Of a stretch of 64,000 bases of DNA, positions 8,989-18,573 are shown in pieces (within the stretch, counting starts at the first letter, position 1; each line of letters opens with the position of its first letter). The position numbers were made by a program, and so were the translations under genes. The stretch comes from Mucilaginibacter oryzae (GTDB lineage Bacteria > Bacteroidota > Bacteroidia > Sphingobacteriales > Sphingobacteriaceae). The notes below the pieces were generated by a model. It did no database searches. It had not been told where the DNA came from and saw only the letters and a program-made list of their open reading frames with translations. The stretch lies in assembly GCF_003148845.1 (NCBI RefSeq), contig NZ_QGHA01000001.1:744001-808000 (forward strand), written 5' to 3'.

Positions 8989-10671
8989 ATGGCAGACGAA
9001 AAGATAATTTTTTCAATGGCCGGGGTTAGCAAGATTTATCCCCCGCAAAAAACAGTATTAAAAAACATCTACCTCTCGTTTTTTTACGGCGCTAAAATCG
9101 GGGTTATCGGTCTTAACGGTTCCGGTAAGTCATCGCTGTTGAAGATCATTGCAGGTATCGATAAAACTAATATAGGCGAGGTTGTTTTTTCGCCGGGCTA
9201 TACCGTAGGTTACCTGAGCCAGGAGCCGGAGCTCGATCCAGAAAAAACAGTACGCGAAATAGTTGAGGAAGGCGTTGCCGAAACCACCGCTTTACTGAAA
9301 GAATACGAAGAGATCAACGAAAAATTCGGTCTACCTGAATATTACGAGGATGCCGACGCCATGGATAAACTGATGAACCGCCAGGGCGAATTGCAGGACA
9401 AAATTGACGCGGTAAACGCATGGGAGCTGGATAGCAAACTGGAACGCGCCATGGATGCCCTGCGCTGCCCTGAGCCGGATACCAAAATATCGGTACTATC
9501 GGGTGGTGAGCGCCGCCGTGTGGCCTTATGCCGTTTGTTGTTAAAAGAACCGGATGTATTGCTGTTAGATGAGCCTACCAACCACCTGGATGCCGAATCT
9601 ATTGATTGGCTGGAGCAACACTTACAACAATATAAAGGTACCGTCATAGCCGTAACGCACGACAGGTACTTCCTTGACAATGTTGCAGGCTGGATCCTTG
9701 AACTTGACCGTGGAGAAGGTATCCCATGGAAAGGCAATTATTCTTCATGGCTGGATCAGAAAGCGAAGCGCTTAGCCCAGGAAGAGAAAAGCGAAAGCAA
9801 ACGCCAGAAAACCCTGGAGCGCGAGCTGGAGTGGGTACGCATGGGCCCGAAAGGTCGTCACGCCAAATCAAAGGCCCGCTTAGGCAACTACGAAAAACTG
9901 GCATCCGAAGAAACCAAAGAACGTGAAGAAAAACTGGAACTGTTTATCCCGCCGGGCCCGCGTTTAGGCAATGTGGTGATCGAAGCCAACAACGTAAGCA
10001 AATCATACGGCGATAAACTATTGTTCGATAACCTGAGCTTTTCGTTACCTCCGGCAGGCATCGTGGGAATCATCGGCCCTAACGGCGCAGGTAAAACCAC
10101 ACTATTCCGCTTAATTACCGGGCAGGAGCAGCCAGATGCCGGAACTTTCCGCGTAGGTGAAACGGTTGCTTTAGGTTATGTTGACCAGATGCATGACGAC
10201 CTTGACCCTAACAAATCTGTTTGGGAAAACGTTACCGGCGGTTTGGAAACCATTATGGTGGGCAACCGTCCGCTAAACTCAAGGGCCTATGTGTCTCGCT
10301 TTAACTTTAATGGTGCCGATCAGCAGAAAAAAGTTGGGGTGCTATCGGGCGGTGAACGTAACCGTGTACACTTATCCATAACGCTAAAAAAAGGATCGAA
10401 CGTATTGCTGCTGGATGAGCCTACCAACGATATCGACGTAAACACCCTACGTGCCCTGGAAGAAGCTTTAGAAAACTTTGGCGGCTGCGCCGTAGTGATC
10501 AGCCACGACCGCTGGTTCCTCGACCGCATCTGCACCCACATCCTGGCCTTTGAAGGCAACTCGCAAGTTTACTTTTTTGAAGGAAACTACTCGGATTACG
10601 AAGAGAACAGGAAGAAACGCCTGGGCGATGTTGGGCCGAAAAGGATTAAGTATAAGAAGTTGACGGCGTAA
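8989..10671 (+). CDS. ettA: Energy-dependent translational throttle protein EttA (ABC-F)
   Basis: A 560-residue soluble ABC-F ATPase. EttA binds the ribosomal E site and couples the energy state to the first step of elongation. It has two ABC domains and no membrane segments. Walker A motifs are GLNGSGKSS at 41-49 and GPNGAGKTT at 363-371. The first signature LSGGERRR is at 170-177, and both Walker B motifs read VLLLDEPTN. The arm insertion (about 95-140) and the basic linker (about 255-315) with EWVRMGPKGRHAKSKAR are EttA hallmarks. Length matches E. coli EttA (555). A strong hairpin follows the stop. Confidence 0.95.
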   Translation: MADEKIIFSMAGVSKIYPPQKTVLKNIYLSFFYGAKIGVIGLNGSGKSSLLKIIAGIDKTNIGEVVFSPGYTVGYLSQEPELDPEKTVREIVEEGVAETTALLKEYEEINEKFGLPEYYEDADAMDKLMNRQGELQDKIDAVNAWELDSKLERAMDALRCPEPDTKISVLSGGERRRVALCRLLLKEPDVLLLDEPTNHLDAESIDWLEQHLQQYKGTVIAVTHDRYFLDNVAGWILELDRGEGIPWKGNYSSWLDQKAKRLAQEEKSESKRQKTLERELEWVRMGPKGRHAKSKARLGNYEKLASEETKEREEKLELFIPPGPRLGNVVIEANNVSKSYGDKLLFDNLSFSLPPAGIVGIIGPNGAGKTTLFRLITGQEQPDAGTFRVGETVALGYVDQMHDDLDPNKSVWENVTGGLETIMVGNRPLNSRAYVSRFNFNGADQQKKVGVLSGGERNRVHLSITLKKGSNVLLLDEPTNDIDVNTLRALEEALENFGGCAVVISHDRWFLDRICTHILAFEGNSQVYFFEGNYSDYEENRKKRLGDVGPKRIKYKKLTA

Positions 10672-10687
10672 GCTGTTTCCCTATTTA

Positions 10688-10719
10688 TTGCAGCAAGTTG
10701 CTTTGGCAACTTGCTGCAA
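10688..10719 (+). terminator. Hairpin terminator after ettA
   Basis: TTGCAGCAAGTTGC (10688-10701) and GCAACTTGCTGCAA (10706-10719) form a perfect 14-bp stem with a TTTG loop, followed by TTCTTT. It lies 17 bases after the ettA stop. Confidence 0.75.
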
Positions 10720-10747
10720 TTCTTTGTTAAACTCAATTACCTAAACC

Positions 10748-11296
10748 TTGACAAAGATCAAAGAAATTTTAGAACGCCTCGGTATCACCGCTCAAAACAC
10801 CCTTTTCACATTAGCTTTTTTTACGGGAACTATCTTCACTTATTTTGAGATTGACCTGTACAGACTGACTTTTATCCCTATTTACATTCCGCTTTTAATA
10901 TGGACATTTTCAGGACTGGCTTTCACTCCTGTTTTTCGCAAAAAATTGCCTAAGTATCTAATCACTCATATTAAAAAAGGACACCTCTTTTATCAATTTA
11001 TATTCAATACGTTGGCATGGGGCGGTATTGTGCTTTACCTGTTTATGTGGTTAAATTTTCATTTTGCTGGCAGGCAACAATTTAAAGCAGAATTAAGAAG
11101 CATTGAAGATGGCAACTATTGGGAAAGGCATGAGCGAGACCCATATCCATATAGGGTAGTTAATTATAAAGGCATTAACAAAACTCTGATATTCTCGCAG
11201 GATACTTTTGCGTATGAGCTATACACGGTAACCGTTGTACTACGTAAAGGCTTGTTCGGTTTTGATATTATTGAAAGTAAAACTCTATCTAAATAG
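10748..11296 (+). CDS. Hypothetical membrane protein
   Basis: Not recognised. A 182-residue protein with hydrophobic segments at about 16-33, 38-57 and 82-104, then a soluble C-terminal part with aromatic and basic residues (ERHERDPYPYRVVNYKG). No ATG is available before residue 100, so a TTG start is taken. It is followed after one base by a SUKH protein, so the two are probably co-transcribed and the pair may function together. The AT-rich composition contrasts with ettA, which hints at acquisition. Confidence 0.6.
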   Translation: MTKIKEILERLGITAQNTLFTLAFFTGTIFTYFEIDLYRLTFIPIYIPLLIWTFSGLAFTPVFRKKLPKYLITHIKKGHLFYQFIFNTLAWGGIVLYLFMWLNFHFAGRQQFKAELRSIEDGNYWERHERDPYPYRVVNYKGINKTLIFSQDTFAYELYTVTVVLRKGLFGFDIIESKTLSK

Positions 11297-11297
11297 C

Positions 11298-11714
11298 ATG
11301 GAAGAACTTGAACACTTACTAACCAAGTATGAATTTAAGAAAAGAGTAACACCTTTAAAGGAGGGTATTATTGATTCCTTGCGGTTTCAATTACCTCAGG
11401 ATTATAGATTTTACCTCGAAAACTACGAGCCGTTCGCAGAATTCATTAAGGTAAATTTTGTGCGGCTATGGCCAGGTGAAGAACTTGCAGAAGCAAATGA
11501 TGGTTATGAATTTCCAGAATACAGACCTGGTATATTAGGCATTGGCACCAATGGTGGAGGCGAATTCATTGGCATCCAATTCAGAAAAGATGGAACTCAT
11601 CGTATCATTCTTTCAGATTTTCTTAATGACAATAAAGAGTATTTTATTGAGATAGGAACTTCCTTTTTTGATATGCTTGTTCGGTTGGATAATGGCAGAG
11701 AATGGTTTGAATAA
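11298..11714 (+). CDS. SMI1/KNR4 (SUKH) family protein
   Basis: A 138-residue protein of the SUKH superfamily, judged from the opening helix, LPQDYRFYLENY (the typical L-P-x-D-Y/L-F-x-x-x-N block), the GTNGGGEFIGIQF turn and the closing FFDMLVRL. SUKH proteins often act as immunity proteins against polymorphic or contact-dependent toxins. No toxin gene is visible here, so that role is only an inference. The ATG at 11298 was chosen over an upstream frame extension because it follows the preceding stop by one base and matches the family N-terminus. Confidence 0.75.
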   Translation: MEELEHLLTKYEFKKRVTPLKEGIIDSLRFQLPQDYRFYLENYEPFAEFIKVNFVRLWPGEELAEANDGYEFPEYRPGILGIGTNGGGEFIGIQFRKDGTHRIILSDFLNDNKEYFIEIGTSFFDMLVRLDNGREWFE

Positions 11715-11767
11715 AATATTTAAATACAAAGCCCCCCTGTTTTGAGTGGCTTTGGTATAATATCAAA

Positions 11768-12577
11768 CTACTTTATCCCGTAATGATCATTCATCAATTT
11801 CTCAAACAAGCCACCCGGCAAAATAGCTTTCAATGTTGGCACAATGGTTTGGCCTACCTGCCCAACCAGATAACGATGCTTAGGGCTTGACGAACCTACT
11901 ATCGAAACCAGCTTATTAGCTAACGATTCCGGGCTTGGGGCGATGCTTTCGTCTTTTTCCATGGCGGCGACCGCGGCATTGTATTCGGCTTCCAGCTTAT
12001 CGTTTTTGATTGGGAACTTTACTTTAGCGCGGTTCTGGCTAAAGTCTGATTTAAAGTCGCCGGGATTTAGCAGGGTCACCTTTACGCCCGTATTGCGCAG
12101 CTCCATCCTTAAGCTTTGCGAGTATCCTTCAATAGCATATTTGGATGCACTGTACATACCCTGGTAAGGCAGGCCGAACAAACCGGCCAGTGAACTGATG
12201 TTTACAATAAGTCCCTGACCTTTTTCGATCATACTAGGCAATACAGCCGAACTAACGCGGATCACACCAAAAAAGTTAACTTCAAACTGCTGTTTGGCGC
12301 TCTCAACCGGCATTGCATACGCCGGACCGGTTACCCCGTTACCGGCATTATTCACCAGCACATCAATTTTACCTTCGGCTTTAACAATGGTATCGATGGC
12401 GGCTTTTACCGAGGCATCGTCGGTAACATCAAGCTGAACAGGTTTAAATGCAACTGATGTCATGCGGCTTAAATCGCGCGATGAGCCGTAAACCGTGTGT
12501 CCGGCGGCGTGCAGGGCGTTGGCGCAGGCCAGGCCGATACCGGAAGATGCTCCTGTTACTAATATTACCTTTTTCAT
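11768..12577 (-). CDS. SDR family oxidoreductase
   Basis: A classical short-chain dehydrogenase of about 269 residues. The NAD(P)-binding TGASSGIG motif lies near residue 8-15, NNAG near 83, a catalytic Ser in NISSLAG near 135, and YSASK near 152-156 supplies Tyr and Lys. It has a longer C-terminal half than typical 250-residue SDRs, as in retinol- or acyl-reductase-like groups (PGDFKSDF after the cofactor loop). The substrate cannot be told. The ATG at 12577 is preferred to a TTG three codons upstream. Confidence 0.88.
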   Translation of the reverse strand: MKKVILVTGASSGIGLACANALHAAGHTVYGSSRDLSRMTSVAFKPVQLDVTDDASVKAAIDTIVKAEGKIDVLVNNAGNGVTGPAYAMPVESAKQQFEVNFFGVIRVSSAVLPSMIEKGQGLIVNISSLAGLFGLPYQGMYSASKYAIEGYSQSLRMELRNTGVKVTLLNPGDFKSDFSQNRAKVKFPIKNDKLEAEYNAAVAAMEKDESIAPSPESLANKLVSIVGSSSPKHRYLVGQVGQTIVPTLKAILPGGLFEKLMNDHYGIK

Positions 12578-12825
12578 TGTTTGCAAGGGTGAGTTTGTTT
12601 AATTGTTTTGTTGGTTTAATTAAGCCGATTGGGGCAACGTAAAGATGTGAATTTATCATGCAGCAAAACAAGGGGATAGCTTAAAAATAATGCTGATTAT
12701 ATAAAAACTTAATGGAGTGCTAAGGGGTAAAATTTAAAATAAAAATTTCACATGGCACCTCGTCCCTACGCGAATCCGCCCTGCTCTATCAAATTGACAC
12801 AAATTGTTTGGTAAGGCGTCCTCAT

Positions 12826-14142
12826 TTACGCTTCCTTTACTTCGTCGGGAGCGTGGATCTGCTTCAACGTCAAGGGGATCAGCTTCTTAGTTTTAAGATA
12901 AGTGATCCCAACAATCAGCATGGTCATACTGCCGCCGAAAATTACCGACGGCACGGTGCCCAGCAGTTGCGCCGCCGTACCCGATTCAAAAGCGCCAATC
13001 TCGTTGGATGAACCAATAAACATCTGGTTTACTGCCGACACCCGGCCACGCATATGATCGGGGGTTAAAAATTGCATGAGGGTTCCGCGAATGATTACGC
13101 TAATGCTATCAAAAGCGCCTTCGGTAAAAATGAATACCAGCGAGAGATAGAAATTAGTTGATAAGCCAAAACATAAAATCGACAATCCAAAACCCGTTAC
13201 CGCGATCAGCAAGTTTCGCCACGGTTTACCCATGGGCGAAAAGCGGGTCATGACCAGCATGGTGAGTACCGCCCCTAACGATGACATGGCTCTCATGATA
13301 CCTAAGCCTTCGGCCCCCACTTTCAATATCTCGTTGGCGAACACCGGAAGCAAAGCTACCGCGCCGCCAAAAAACACCGAAAACAAGTCGAGACTCATCG
13401 CCCCGATCATCATCTTATTCCCAAACACAAAGCTAATCCCTTCCGAAAGGCTTTTCCAGATACTTTCTTTAGGAACATATTGCGCGGGATATTTACGGAG
13501 CATAAAAACGAGGAGTAACGACACAAGCAGCAGAAATAAAATGCAGCCGAAAACCGTCGTTATACCCGTTAAACCCGGAATCACCTTACCGGCATAGCCG
13601 TAAAGCAAACCACCAGCCGCCGGACCTAAAATAGAGGCCACCTGCCAACTGCTGCTGCTCCAGGTACTTCCGTTAGGATATAACTCTTTGGGAATACTGT
13701 TGGCATAGATAGTAAACGTAGCAGGGCCATAAAAAGCGCGGGCAATACCATTACAAAATATCATGGTATACATGATGGGTACTATCCAGGTTTTGTGTAT
13801 AATGCCGCTCATACCTTTAAGCGTAACCGTAAACATCACTAATGAAGTCAGTAACACGCCGCTAAAAATGAGCAAAAGCATTTTCCGCTTTTCCGATTTA
13901 TCAGCAATATAACCACCATACAGCGCGATACCGATGGCAGGAATAGCCTCGCAGAGGCCAATATAGCCAAGCGCTATTTTGCTATGGGTAATGCTGTAAA
14001 TGTAAAAGCCGAGTACTACGGCCTGCATAGAATATGCAAAGGTGAAACAAAAACGCATGCCTACGTACGATCTGAAATCTTTATAGCGCAATGCGGCAAA
14101 CGAATCTGCTTTTTGGGGTTTACTATCGCCTTCTCCGGTCAC
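12826..14142 (-). CDS. MFS transporter (MFS_3/EntS-like)
   Basis: A 438-residue major facilitator with about 12 hydrophobic segments. The cytosolic loop GGYIADKSEKRKMLL after the second helix pair is the MFS signature between helices 2 and 3. A second loop near 300 (SPMGKPWRN) divides the halves. Overall it resembles the MFS_3 group that includes enterobactin exporter EntS and multidrug exporters. The start is GTG, since no ATG precedes the conserved RYKDFRSY segment. It stands alone between an SDR gene and a palindromic repeat, so nothing points to a substrate. Confidence 0.85.
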   Translation of the reverse strand: MTGEGDSKPQKADSFAALRYKDFRSYVGMRFCFTFAYSMQAVVLGFYIYSITHSKIALGYIGLCEAIPAIGIALYGGYIADKSEKRKMLLLIFSGVLLTSLVMFTVTLKGMSGIIHKTWIVPIMYTMIFCNGIARAFYGPATFTIYANSIPKELYPNGSTWSSSSWQVASILGPAAGGLLYGYAGKVIPGLTGITTVFGCILFLLLVSLLLVFMLRKYPAQYVPKESIWKSLSEGISFVFGNKMMIGAMSLDLFSVFFGGAVALLPVFANEILKVGAEGLGIMRAMSSLGAVLTMLVMTRFSPMGKPWRNLLIAVTGFGLSILCFGLSTNFYLSLVFIFTEGAFDSISVIIRGTLMQFLTPDHMRGRVSAVNQMFIGSSNEIGAFESGTAAQLLGTVPSVIFGGSMTMLIVGITYLKTKKLIPLTLKQIHAPDEVKEA

Positions 14143-14206
14143 TATGGGTAGTTTTGATGATGTGCCGCAAAGGTAGCAAAAAGAAAAGAACCATGATTAA
14201 TAAGCC

Positions 14207-14295
14207 GTCTGAATCAGAATTTACAGAATTTGAGAGTTAACAGAATAATCCATCAATTCTGAAAATTTTAAAATTCTGCAAATTCTGATTCAGAC
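14207..14295. repeat. Palindromic intergenic repeat (family A, copy 2)
   Basis: A left arm at 14207-14231, beginning GTCTGAATCAGAATTTACAG, pairs with a right arm at 14271-14295, ending CTGATTCAGAC, over 25 bp with one mismatch. The spacer is about 39 bases and AT-rich. The left arm is exactly complementary to sequence at 55973-55997. Confidence 0.75.
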
Positions 14296-14305
14296 AACCT
14301 ATGGC

Positions 14306-15685
14306 TTACAAGCCGTGCTGATCAATCAGGTAAATCAACGCCGCCATTCCCGCGGCACCTAACTCCAGTTCGCGCTTGTTTACATTTTCAAAAACATCTT
14401 TCGCGGTATGGTGCAGATCAAAATACCGCTGCGAATCCGGGCGGAAGCCAATCAATACTACGCCCGGTAAGGTTTCCTTCATGGGTTCAATATCAGTACC
14501 CGCACCGCCAATAGTTAACTTATCAACGTCATAGGGCTCTAAAACAGCTTTGTATTTATTGTTGATGCTTTTGATAAAATCCTCTGACACATCGGCAAAG
14601 CTAAAACCACGCGGGGTGAAACCACCTTCGTCAGTTTCAATAGCCGCAATATGCTGTTCTTTGTTTTGCGCGGCCAGTTCGGCATATTTAAGTCCGCCTT
14701 TGTGGCCGTTTTCTTCATTCATAAAAAATACGGCGCGTACCGAATTTTTGGGGTGATAACCCACCGCTTTGAAAATCCGCAGCACCTCGGCCGATTGCAT
14801 TACGCCCGTGCCATCATCATGCGCGCCTTCGGCCAGATCCCACGAATCCAGGTGGCCGCCCACAGTGATAAATTTATTCGGATTTTCGGTACCGGTAAGC
14901 TCGCCTATTACATTGTACGATTTTACATCCGGCAGTAACCGGCAATTTTGTTTAAAGTAAAACTTAGCCGCCGGGAACTTACGCAGTTTTAACATGGCGC
15001 TTAATTTATTAGCCGCTTTGGTTGAGATAGCCGCTGCCGGGATCATTTTGCTGCCGGGGTCGGCCAATGTAGCGCCTGTATGCGGGTAATCGTCAATTAT
15101 TTCGGTAAGCGAGCGCACAATCACACCGGCCGCGCCCAACTTGGCAGCCACGGCGGGCCCCATAAAGCGTTGATCGCCGGCGGTGCCGTAGGCCATCCCG
15201 GTTTCAATAAAACGCGGATCGAAGGCCCGGTTAAAGAACACTATTTTTCCTTTTACAACACTTTCTCCAAGGCTTTCCAGTTCTTTAATGCTTTGCACTT
15301 CAATAACATTGGCGGTAATGCCATTTTTCGGTGTAGCTATGCTCATCCCCAGGGCAACTATAGGCACCGGGATACGTGTTTGGCCATCAATAATAGCAGC
15401 TTCCTCTTTGGCCCCTCGTACCCAATGCGGCACCATTACCTCCTGCAGGTATACCTTGTCAAAGCCATAGCCCTCCATTAATTTTTTACTCCAATCCACA
15501 GCCTTCTGCGCGCCTTCCGATCCGCTGATCCGCTGACCTATATTTTTGCACAGGTAGTGCAAATTTTGGTAGCATTGGCCGTTCACAAGGGCTTCGTCGT
15601 ATATTTTTCGGATTGTTAATGAGTCCTGTGCTTTAACTTGCGTGCACAGTAAAGCCGCAGAAAACAGGAGGGTAAATTTCTTCAT
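14306..15685 (-). CDS. M28 family metallopeptidase (carboxypeptidase Q-like), exported
   Basis: A 459-residue exported zinc aminopeptidase or dipeptidase. The signal peptide covers residues 1-19 (KKFTLLFSAALLCTQVKAQ). A PA-type insert lies near 120-260. The M28 metal site includes HLDSWDLAEGAHDDGTGV (His and Asp ligands), NEENGHKGG (catalytic Glu pair), ETDEGG (Asp) and a late HHTAKDV (His). The order matches the plasma glutamate carboxypeptidase/carboxypeptidase Q branch. The ATG at 15685 gives the signal peptide; the 39-codon upstream extension has no support. It probably scavenges peptides in the periplasm. Confidence 0.92.
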   Translation of the reverse strand: MKKFTLLFSAALLCTQVKAQDSLTIRKIYDEALVNGQCYQNLHYLCKNIGQRISGSEGAQKAVDWSKKLMEGYGFDKVYLQEVMVPHWVRGAKEEAAIIDGQTRIPVPIVALGMSIATPKNGITANVIEVQSIKELESLGESVVKGKIVFFNRAFDPRFIETGMAYGTAGDQRFMGPAVAAKLGAAGVIVRSLTEIIDDYPHTGATLADPGSKMIPAAAISTKAANKLSAMLKLRKFPAAKFYFKQNCRLLPDVKSYNVIGELTGTENPNKFITVGGHLDSWDLAEGAHDDGTGVMQSAEVLRIFKAVGYHPKNSVRAVFFMNEENGHKGGLKYAELAAQNKEQHIAAIETDEGGFTPRGFSFADVSEDFIKSINNKYKAVLEPYDVDKLTIGGAGTDIEPMKETLPGVVLIGFRPDSQRYFDLHHTAKDVFENVNKRELELGAAGMAALIYLIDQHGL

Positions 15686-15879
15686 GTGGATAACAAGATC
15701 AGTTTCACCAAATATAGTGTTTGGAAGGGAAAATACATCAAAAATAACGTCATCGGCACATACGAAGCAATCCCAAGCTAAACAGATGAATTTGCACAAC
15801 ATCTTTGCTTGCGTCCGATTGCTTCATACCTCAATGACCGGTGGTAAAAGCACGGAAGAATAAAAAATTGATTGACATC

Positions 15880-17979
15880 TTACGATATCTTATCCCAGCT
15901 CAAGCCCGTACCCTTCGTTTCAAAAGCATGGTGCAGCACCTGGTTTTCGGGATGGGCCAGTTGCGGGTCTTTTTCAAAAACGGTTTCTACAAACTTTCGC
16001 ACTTTAAACAGTAACTCCTGGTCGGTTGCCAGGTTGGCGACTTTCAGGTCAACCACTCCGCTTTGTTGCGTGCCCTCAATATTGCCGGGGCCGCGTAATT
16101 GCAGGTCAATCTCCGAAATTTCGAAGCCATTATTGGTTTTCACCATTGTATCCAGCCTGATCTTACCATCGCGGCTTAACTTGTGGCTACTCATTAAAAT
16201 ACAGTATGATTGCTCGGCCCCGCGCCCTACCCTGCCCCGCAACTGGTGCAACTGCGACAGACCAAAACGCTCGGCATTTTCAATAATCATTACAGATGCA
16301 TTAGGCACGTTAACCCCCACTTCAATTACGGTAGTGGCTACCATAATCTGTGTTTGCCCCTTAATAAAACGCTGCATCTCAAAATCCTTTTCGGCAGGTT
16401 TCATTTTGCCATGCACAATGCTCAAATTGTAATGGGGCGGCGGAAACTCACGTGACATGGCCTCAATACCATCCTGCAGATTTTTAAGGTCGAGTTTTTC
16501 ACTTTCCTGTATCAGCGGATAAACCACATAAACCTGCCTGCCCAAAGCAATCTCCCGCTTCATAAAGCCAAACATGCGCAGCCGTTGACTTTCATAAAAA
16601 TGCACGGTTTGAATTGGTTTACGTCCCGCGGGTAACTGATCAATTACCGATACATCCAGATCGCCATACAAGGTCATCGCCAGTGTTCGCGGTATAGGTG
16701 TAGCCGTCATTACCAATATGTGCGGGGGGATTATATTTTTGCGCCAAAGTTTGGCGCGTTGTTCAACACCGAAGCGGTGCTGCTCATCAATTACCACAAA
16801 ACCAAGGTTTTTAAACTGTACCTTATCTTCAATAAGCGCATGGGTGCCTACCAGTATTTTCAGTTCGCCATCTTCCAGTTTCTGGTGCAATATGCGGCGG
16901 GCCTTCGCCGTGGTTGATCCGGTGAGCAGGGCCACCTCAATAAAATCATCCCCTACCAGGCTTTTAATGGTTTGATAATGCTGATTAGCCAAAATCTCCG
17001 TTGGCGCCATCATACAGGTTTGAAAACCATTGTCAACAGCAATCAGCATACTCATCAGCGCCACAACGGTTTTTCCGCTGCCTACATCGCCCTGCAGCAA
17101 ACGGTTCATCTGGATGCCGCGCTGAGTATCCTGCCTGATCTCCTTCAACACCCGCTTCTGCGGATCGGTTAAAGTAAATGGCAGTTTATGATGATAAAAT
17201 TCGTTAAAATAAGGCCCGACAGTGTTAAAAATATTACCCTTAAACTTTTGCGCATGCAACAACTTATTTTTAAGCAATTTGAGTTGCAAAAAAAACAACT
17301 CTTCAAACTTTAACCGGTAAAGGGCTTCATTAAGCAAAGTGGCATCGGCCGGGAAATGAATATTAAGGTAAGCATCGGCCCGGTTTAGCAGCTTGAATTG
17401 GTTGATGATATACAACGGCAGATTTTCGCGGATATCTTTAGCATGCAAACCGAGCAATACGCCCGTAAGTTTTTGAATACCTTTACTATCCAGTTGAAAC
17501 TGCTTTAGCTTCTCTGTCGAATTATAAACAGGCTGCAAGGCCAGGTTACCCTGTTTTTGCGCACCCGGAACATACGGTTCCATTTCAGGGTGCGCCATTT
17601 GCGGCATCATGTTAAAAAAGCCTGGCTTGCCAAATAAAATATAAACATTGCCGGGGATAATGGTTTTCTCAATCCAGTTAATCCCCTTAAACCATACCAG
17701 TTCAATAACACCGGTATCATCCTTAGCTTTAATCACCAGGCGGCGGCTTTGCTTTTCGCCAATAATCTCCTTGCTTACTATCCTGGCCAACACCTGCACG
17801 TAGGGCAAATCTTCCTGTATTTCGCGCACCTTATAAAAGCGGGTACGGTCAATATACCTAAACGGAAAATGGCGCAGCAAATCCTCAAAGGTATGCAGTC
17901 CAAGCTCCTTCTTCAGCACTTCGGCCCTCGACTGGCCTACACCTTTTAAGTAAACAAGCGGTGTTTGAAAAGGATCCAT
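15880..17979 (-). CDS. recG: ATP-dependent DNA helicase RecG
   Basis: A 699-residue branch-migration helicase that remodels stalled forks and Holliday junctions. The wedge/OB domain occupies about 50-200. Helicase motif I GDVGSGKT is at 297-304, motif II DEQH at 398-401, motif III MTATPIPRT shortly after, and the C-terminal motif block ERFGLSQLHQLRGRVGRG is intact. Length is normal. It is monocistronic, with palindromic repeats on the upstream side. Confidence 0.96.
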   Translation of the reverse strand: MDPFQTPLVYLKGVGQSRAEVLKKELGLHTFEDLLRHFPFRYIDRTRFYKVREIQEDLPYVQVLARIVSKEIIGEKQSRRLVIKAKDDTGVIELVWFKGINWIEKTIIPGNVYILFGKPGFFNMMPQMAHPEMEPYVPGAQKQGNLALQPVYNSTEKLKQFQLDSKGIQKLTGVLLGLHAKDIRENLPLYIINQFKLLNRADAYLNIHFPADATLLNEALYRLKFEELFFLQLKLLKNKLLHAQKFKGNIFNTVGPYFNEFYHHKLPFTLTDPQKRVLKEIRQDTQRGIQMNRLLQGDVGSGKTVVALMSMLIAVDNGFQTCMMAPTEILANQHYQTIKSLVGDDFIEVALLTGSTTAKARRILHQKLEDGELKILVGTHALIEDKVQFKNLGFVVIDEQHRFGVEQRAKLWRKNIIPPHILVMTATPIPRTLAMTLYGDLDVSVIDQLPAGRKPIQTVHFYESQRLRMFGFMKREIALGRQVYVVYPLIQESEKLDLKNLQDGIEAMSREFPPPHYNLSIVHGKMKPAEKDFEMQRFIKGQTQIMVATTVIEVGVNVPNASVMIIENAERFGLSQLHQLRGRVGRGAEQSYCILMSSHKLSRDGKIRLDTMVKTNNGFEISEIDLQLRGPGNIEGTQQSGVVDLKVANLATDQELLFKVRKFVETVFEKDPQLAHPENQVLHHAFETKGTGLSWDKIS

Positions 17980-18060
17980 GGGTGTATGAACCAGAATGTA
18001 AAGAATTTGGGATTACCAGAATGACGCCTGGCCGGAAATTAAAGGATTAACAGAATATTA

Positions 18061-18149
18061 TCAGAACCGGAATTGAACGAATTAAGGAATTATCAGAATG
18101 CTTATCAAATTCAAAAAATTCTAACAATTCGTTTAATTACGGTTCAGAC
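18061..18149. repeat. Palindromic intergenic repeat (family A, copy 3)
   Basis: TCAGAACCGGAATTGAACG at 18061 onward is matched by the imperfect complement ending GGTTCAGAC at 18149. The spacer again contains repeated GAATT words. A degenerate repeat of AAGTCCGAAATC type lies just beyond (about 18165-18190). Confidence 0.6.
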
Positions 18150-18195
18150 AAAATAAATCCAAAATCGAACATCCGAAGTCCGAAATCAAAAAATA

Positions 18196-18573
18196 TTATT
18201 TAGCCGCTATAACCGAAATCTCCACATTTACCCCTTTAGGTAAACCTGCAACCTGTACGGTTTCGCGGGCCGGGAAATCGGCAGTAAAATAGGTACCGTA
18301 CACCTCGTTAACTTGTGCAAAGTTTTGCATATCAGTTAAAAAAATGCTGGTTTTAACAATGTTATCAAAGCCTAAACCAGCTTCGGTTAAAATGGCCTTA
18401 AGGTTTTCCATTACCTGGGTAGCTTCGGCTTTAATATCGCTGCTGATAATTTCGCCGCTCAGCGGGTCCATCGGGATCTGGCCCGATACAAATAAAAATC
18501 CGCCGGCCAGGGTGGCCTGGTTATATGGCCCTATAGGGGCAGGTGCATTGTTAGTATTGATAATTGTTTTCAT
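18196..18573 (-). CDS. ridA: RidA family enamine/imine deaminase
   Basis: A 125-residue RidA (YjgF/YER057c/UK114) protein. It hydrolyses reactive enamines and imines, such as 2-aminoacrylate from PLP enzymes, to ketoacids. Seen: GFLFVSGQIPMDP, the NFAQVNEVYGTYF helix, and PARETVQVAGLP, which carries the conserved substrate-carboxylate-binding Arg. The protein is the normal full length and cytosolic. Its ATG overlaps the TGA of a small upstream membrane-protein gene (ATGA), so the two are probably translationally coupled. Confidence 0.93.
   Translation of the reverse strand: MKTIINTNNAPAPIGPYNQATLAGGFLFVSGQIPMDPLSGEIISSDIKAEATQVMENLKAILTEAGLGFDNIVKTSIFLTDMQNFAQVNEVYGTYFTADFPARETVQVAGLPKGVNVEISVIAAK

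Noticed and set aside
11235-11297. 21-codon N-terminal extension of the SUKH protein
   Set aside because: It lies wholly within the preceding gene; the ATG at 11298 fits the family N-terminus and the gap to the upstream stop.
15686-15802. 39-codon N-terminal extension of the M28 peptidase
   Set aside because: The extension would bury the signal peptide; the ATG at 15685 gives a normal exported start.
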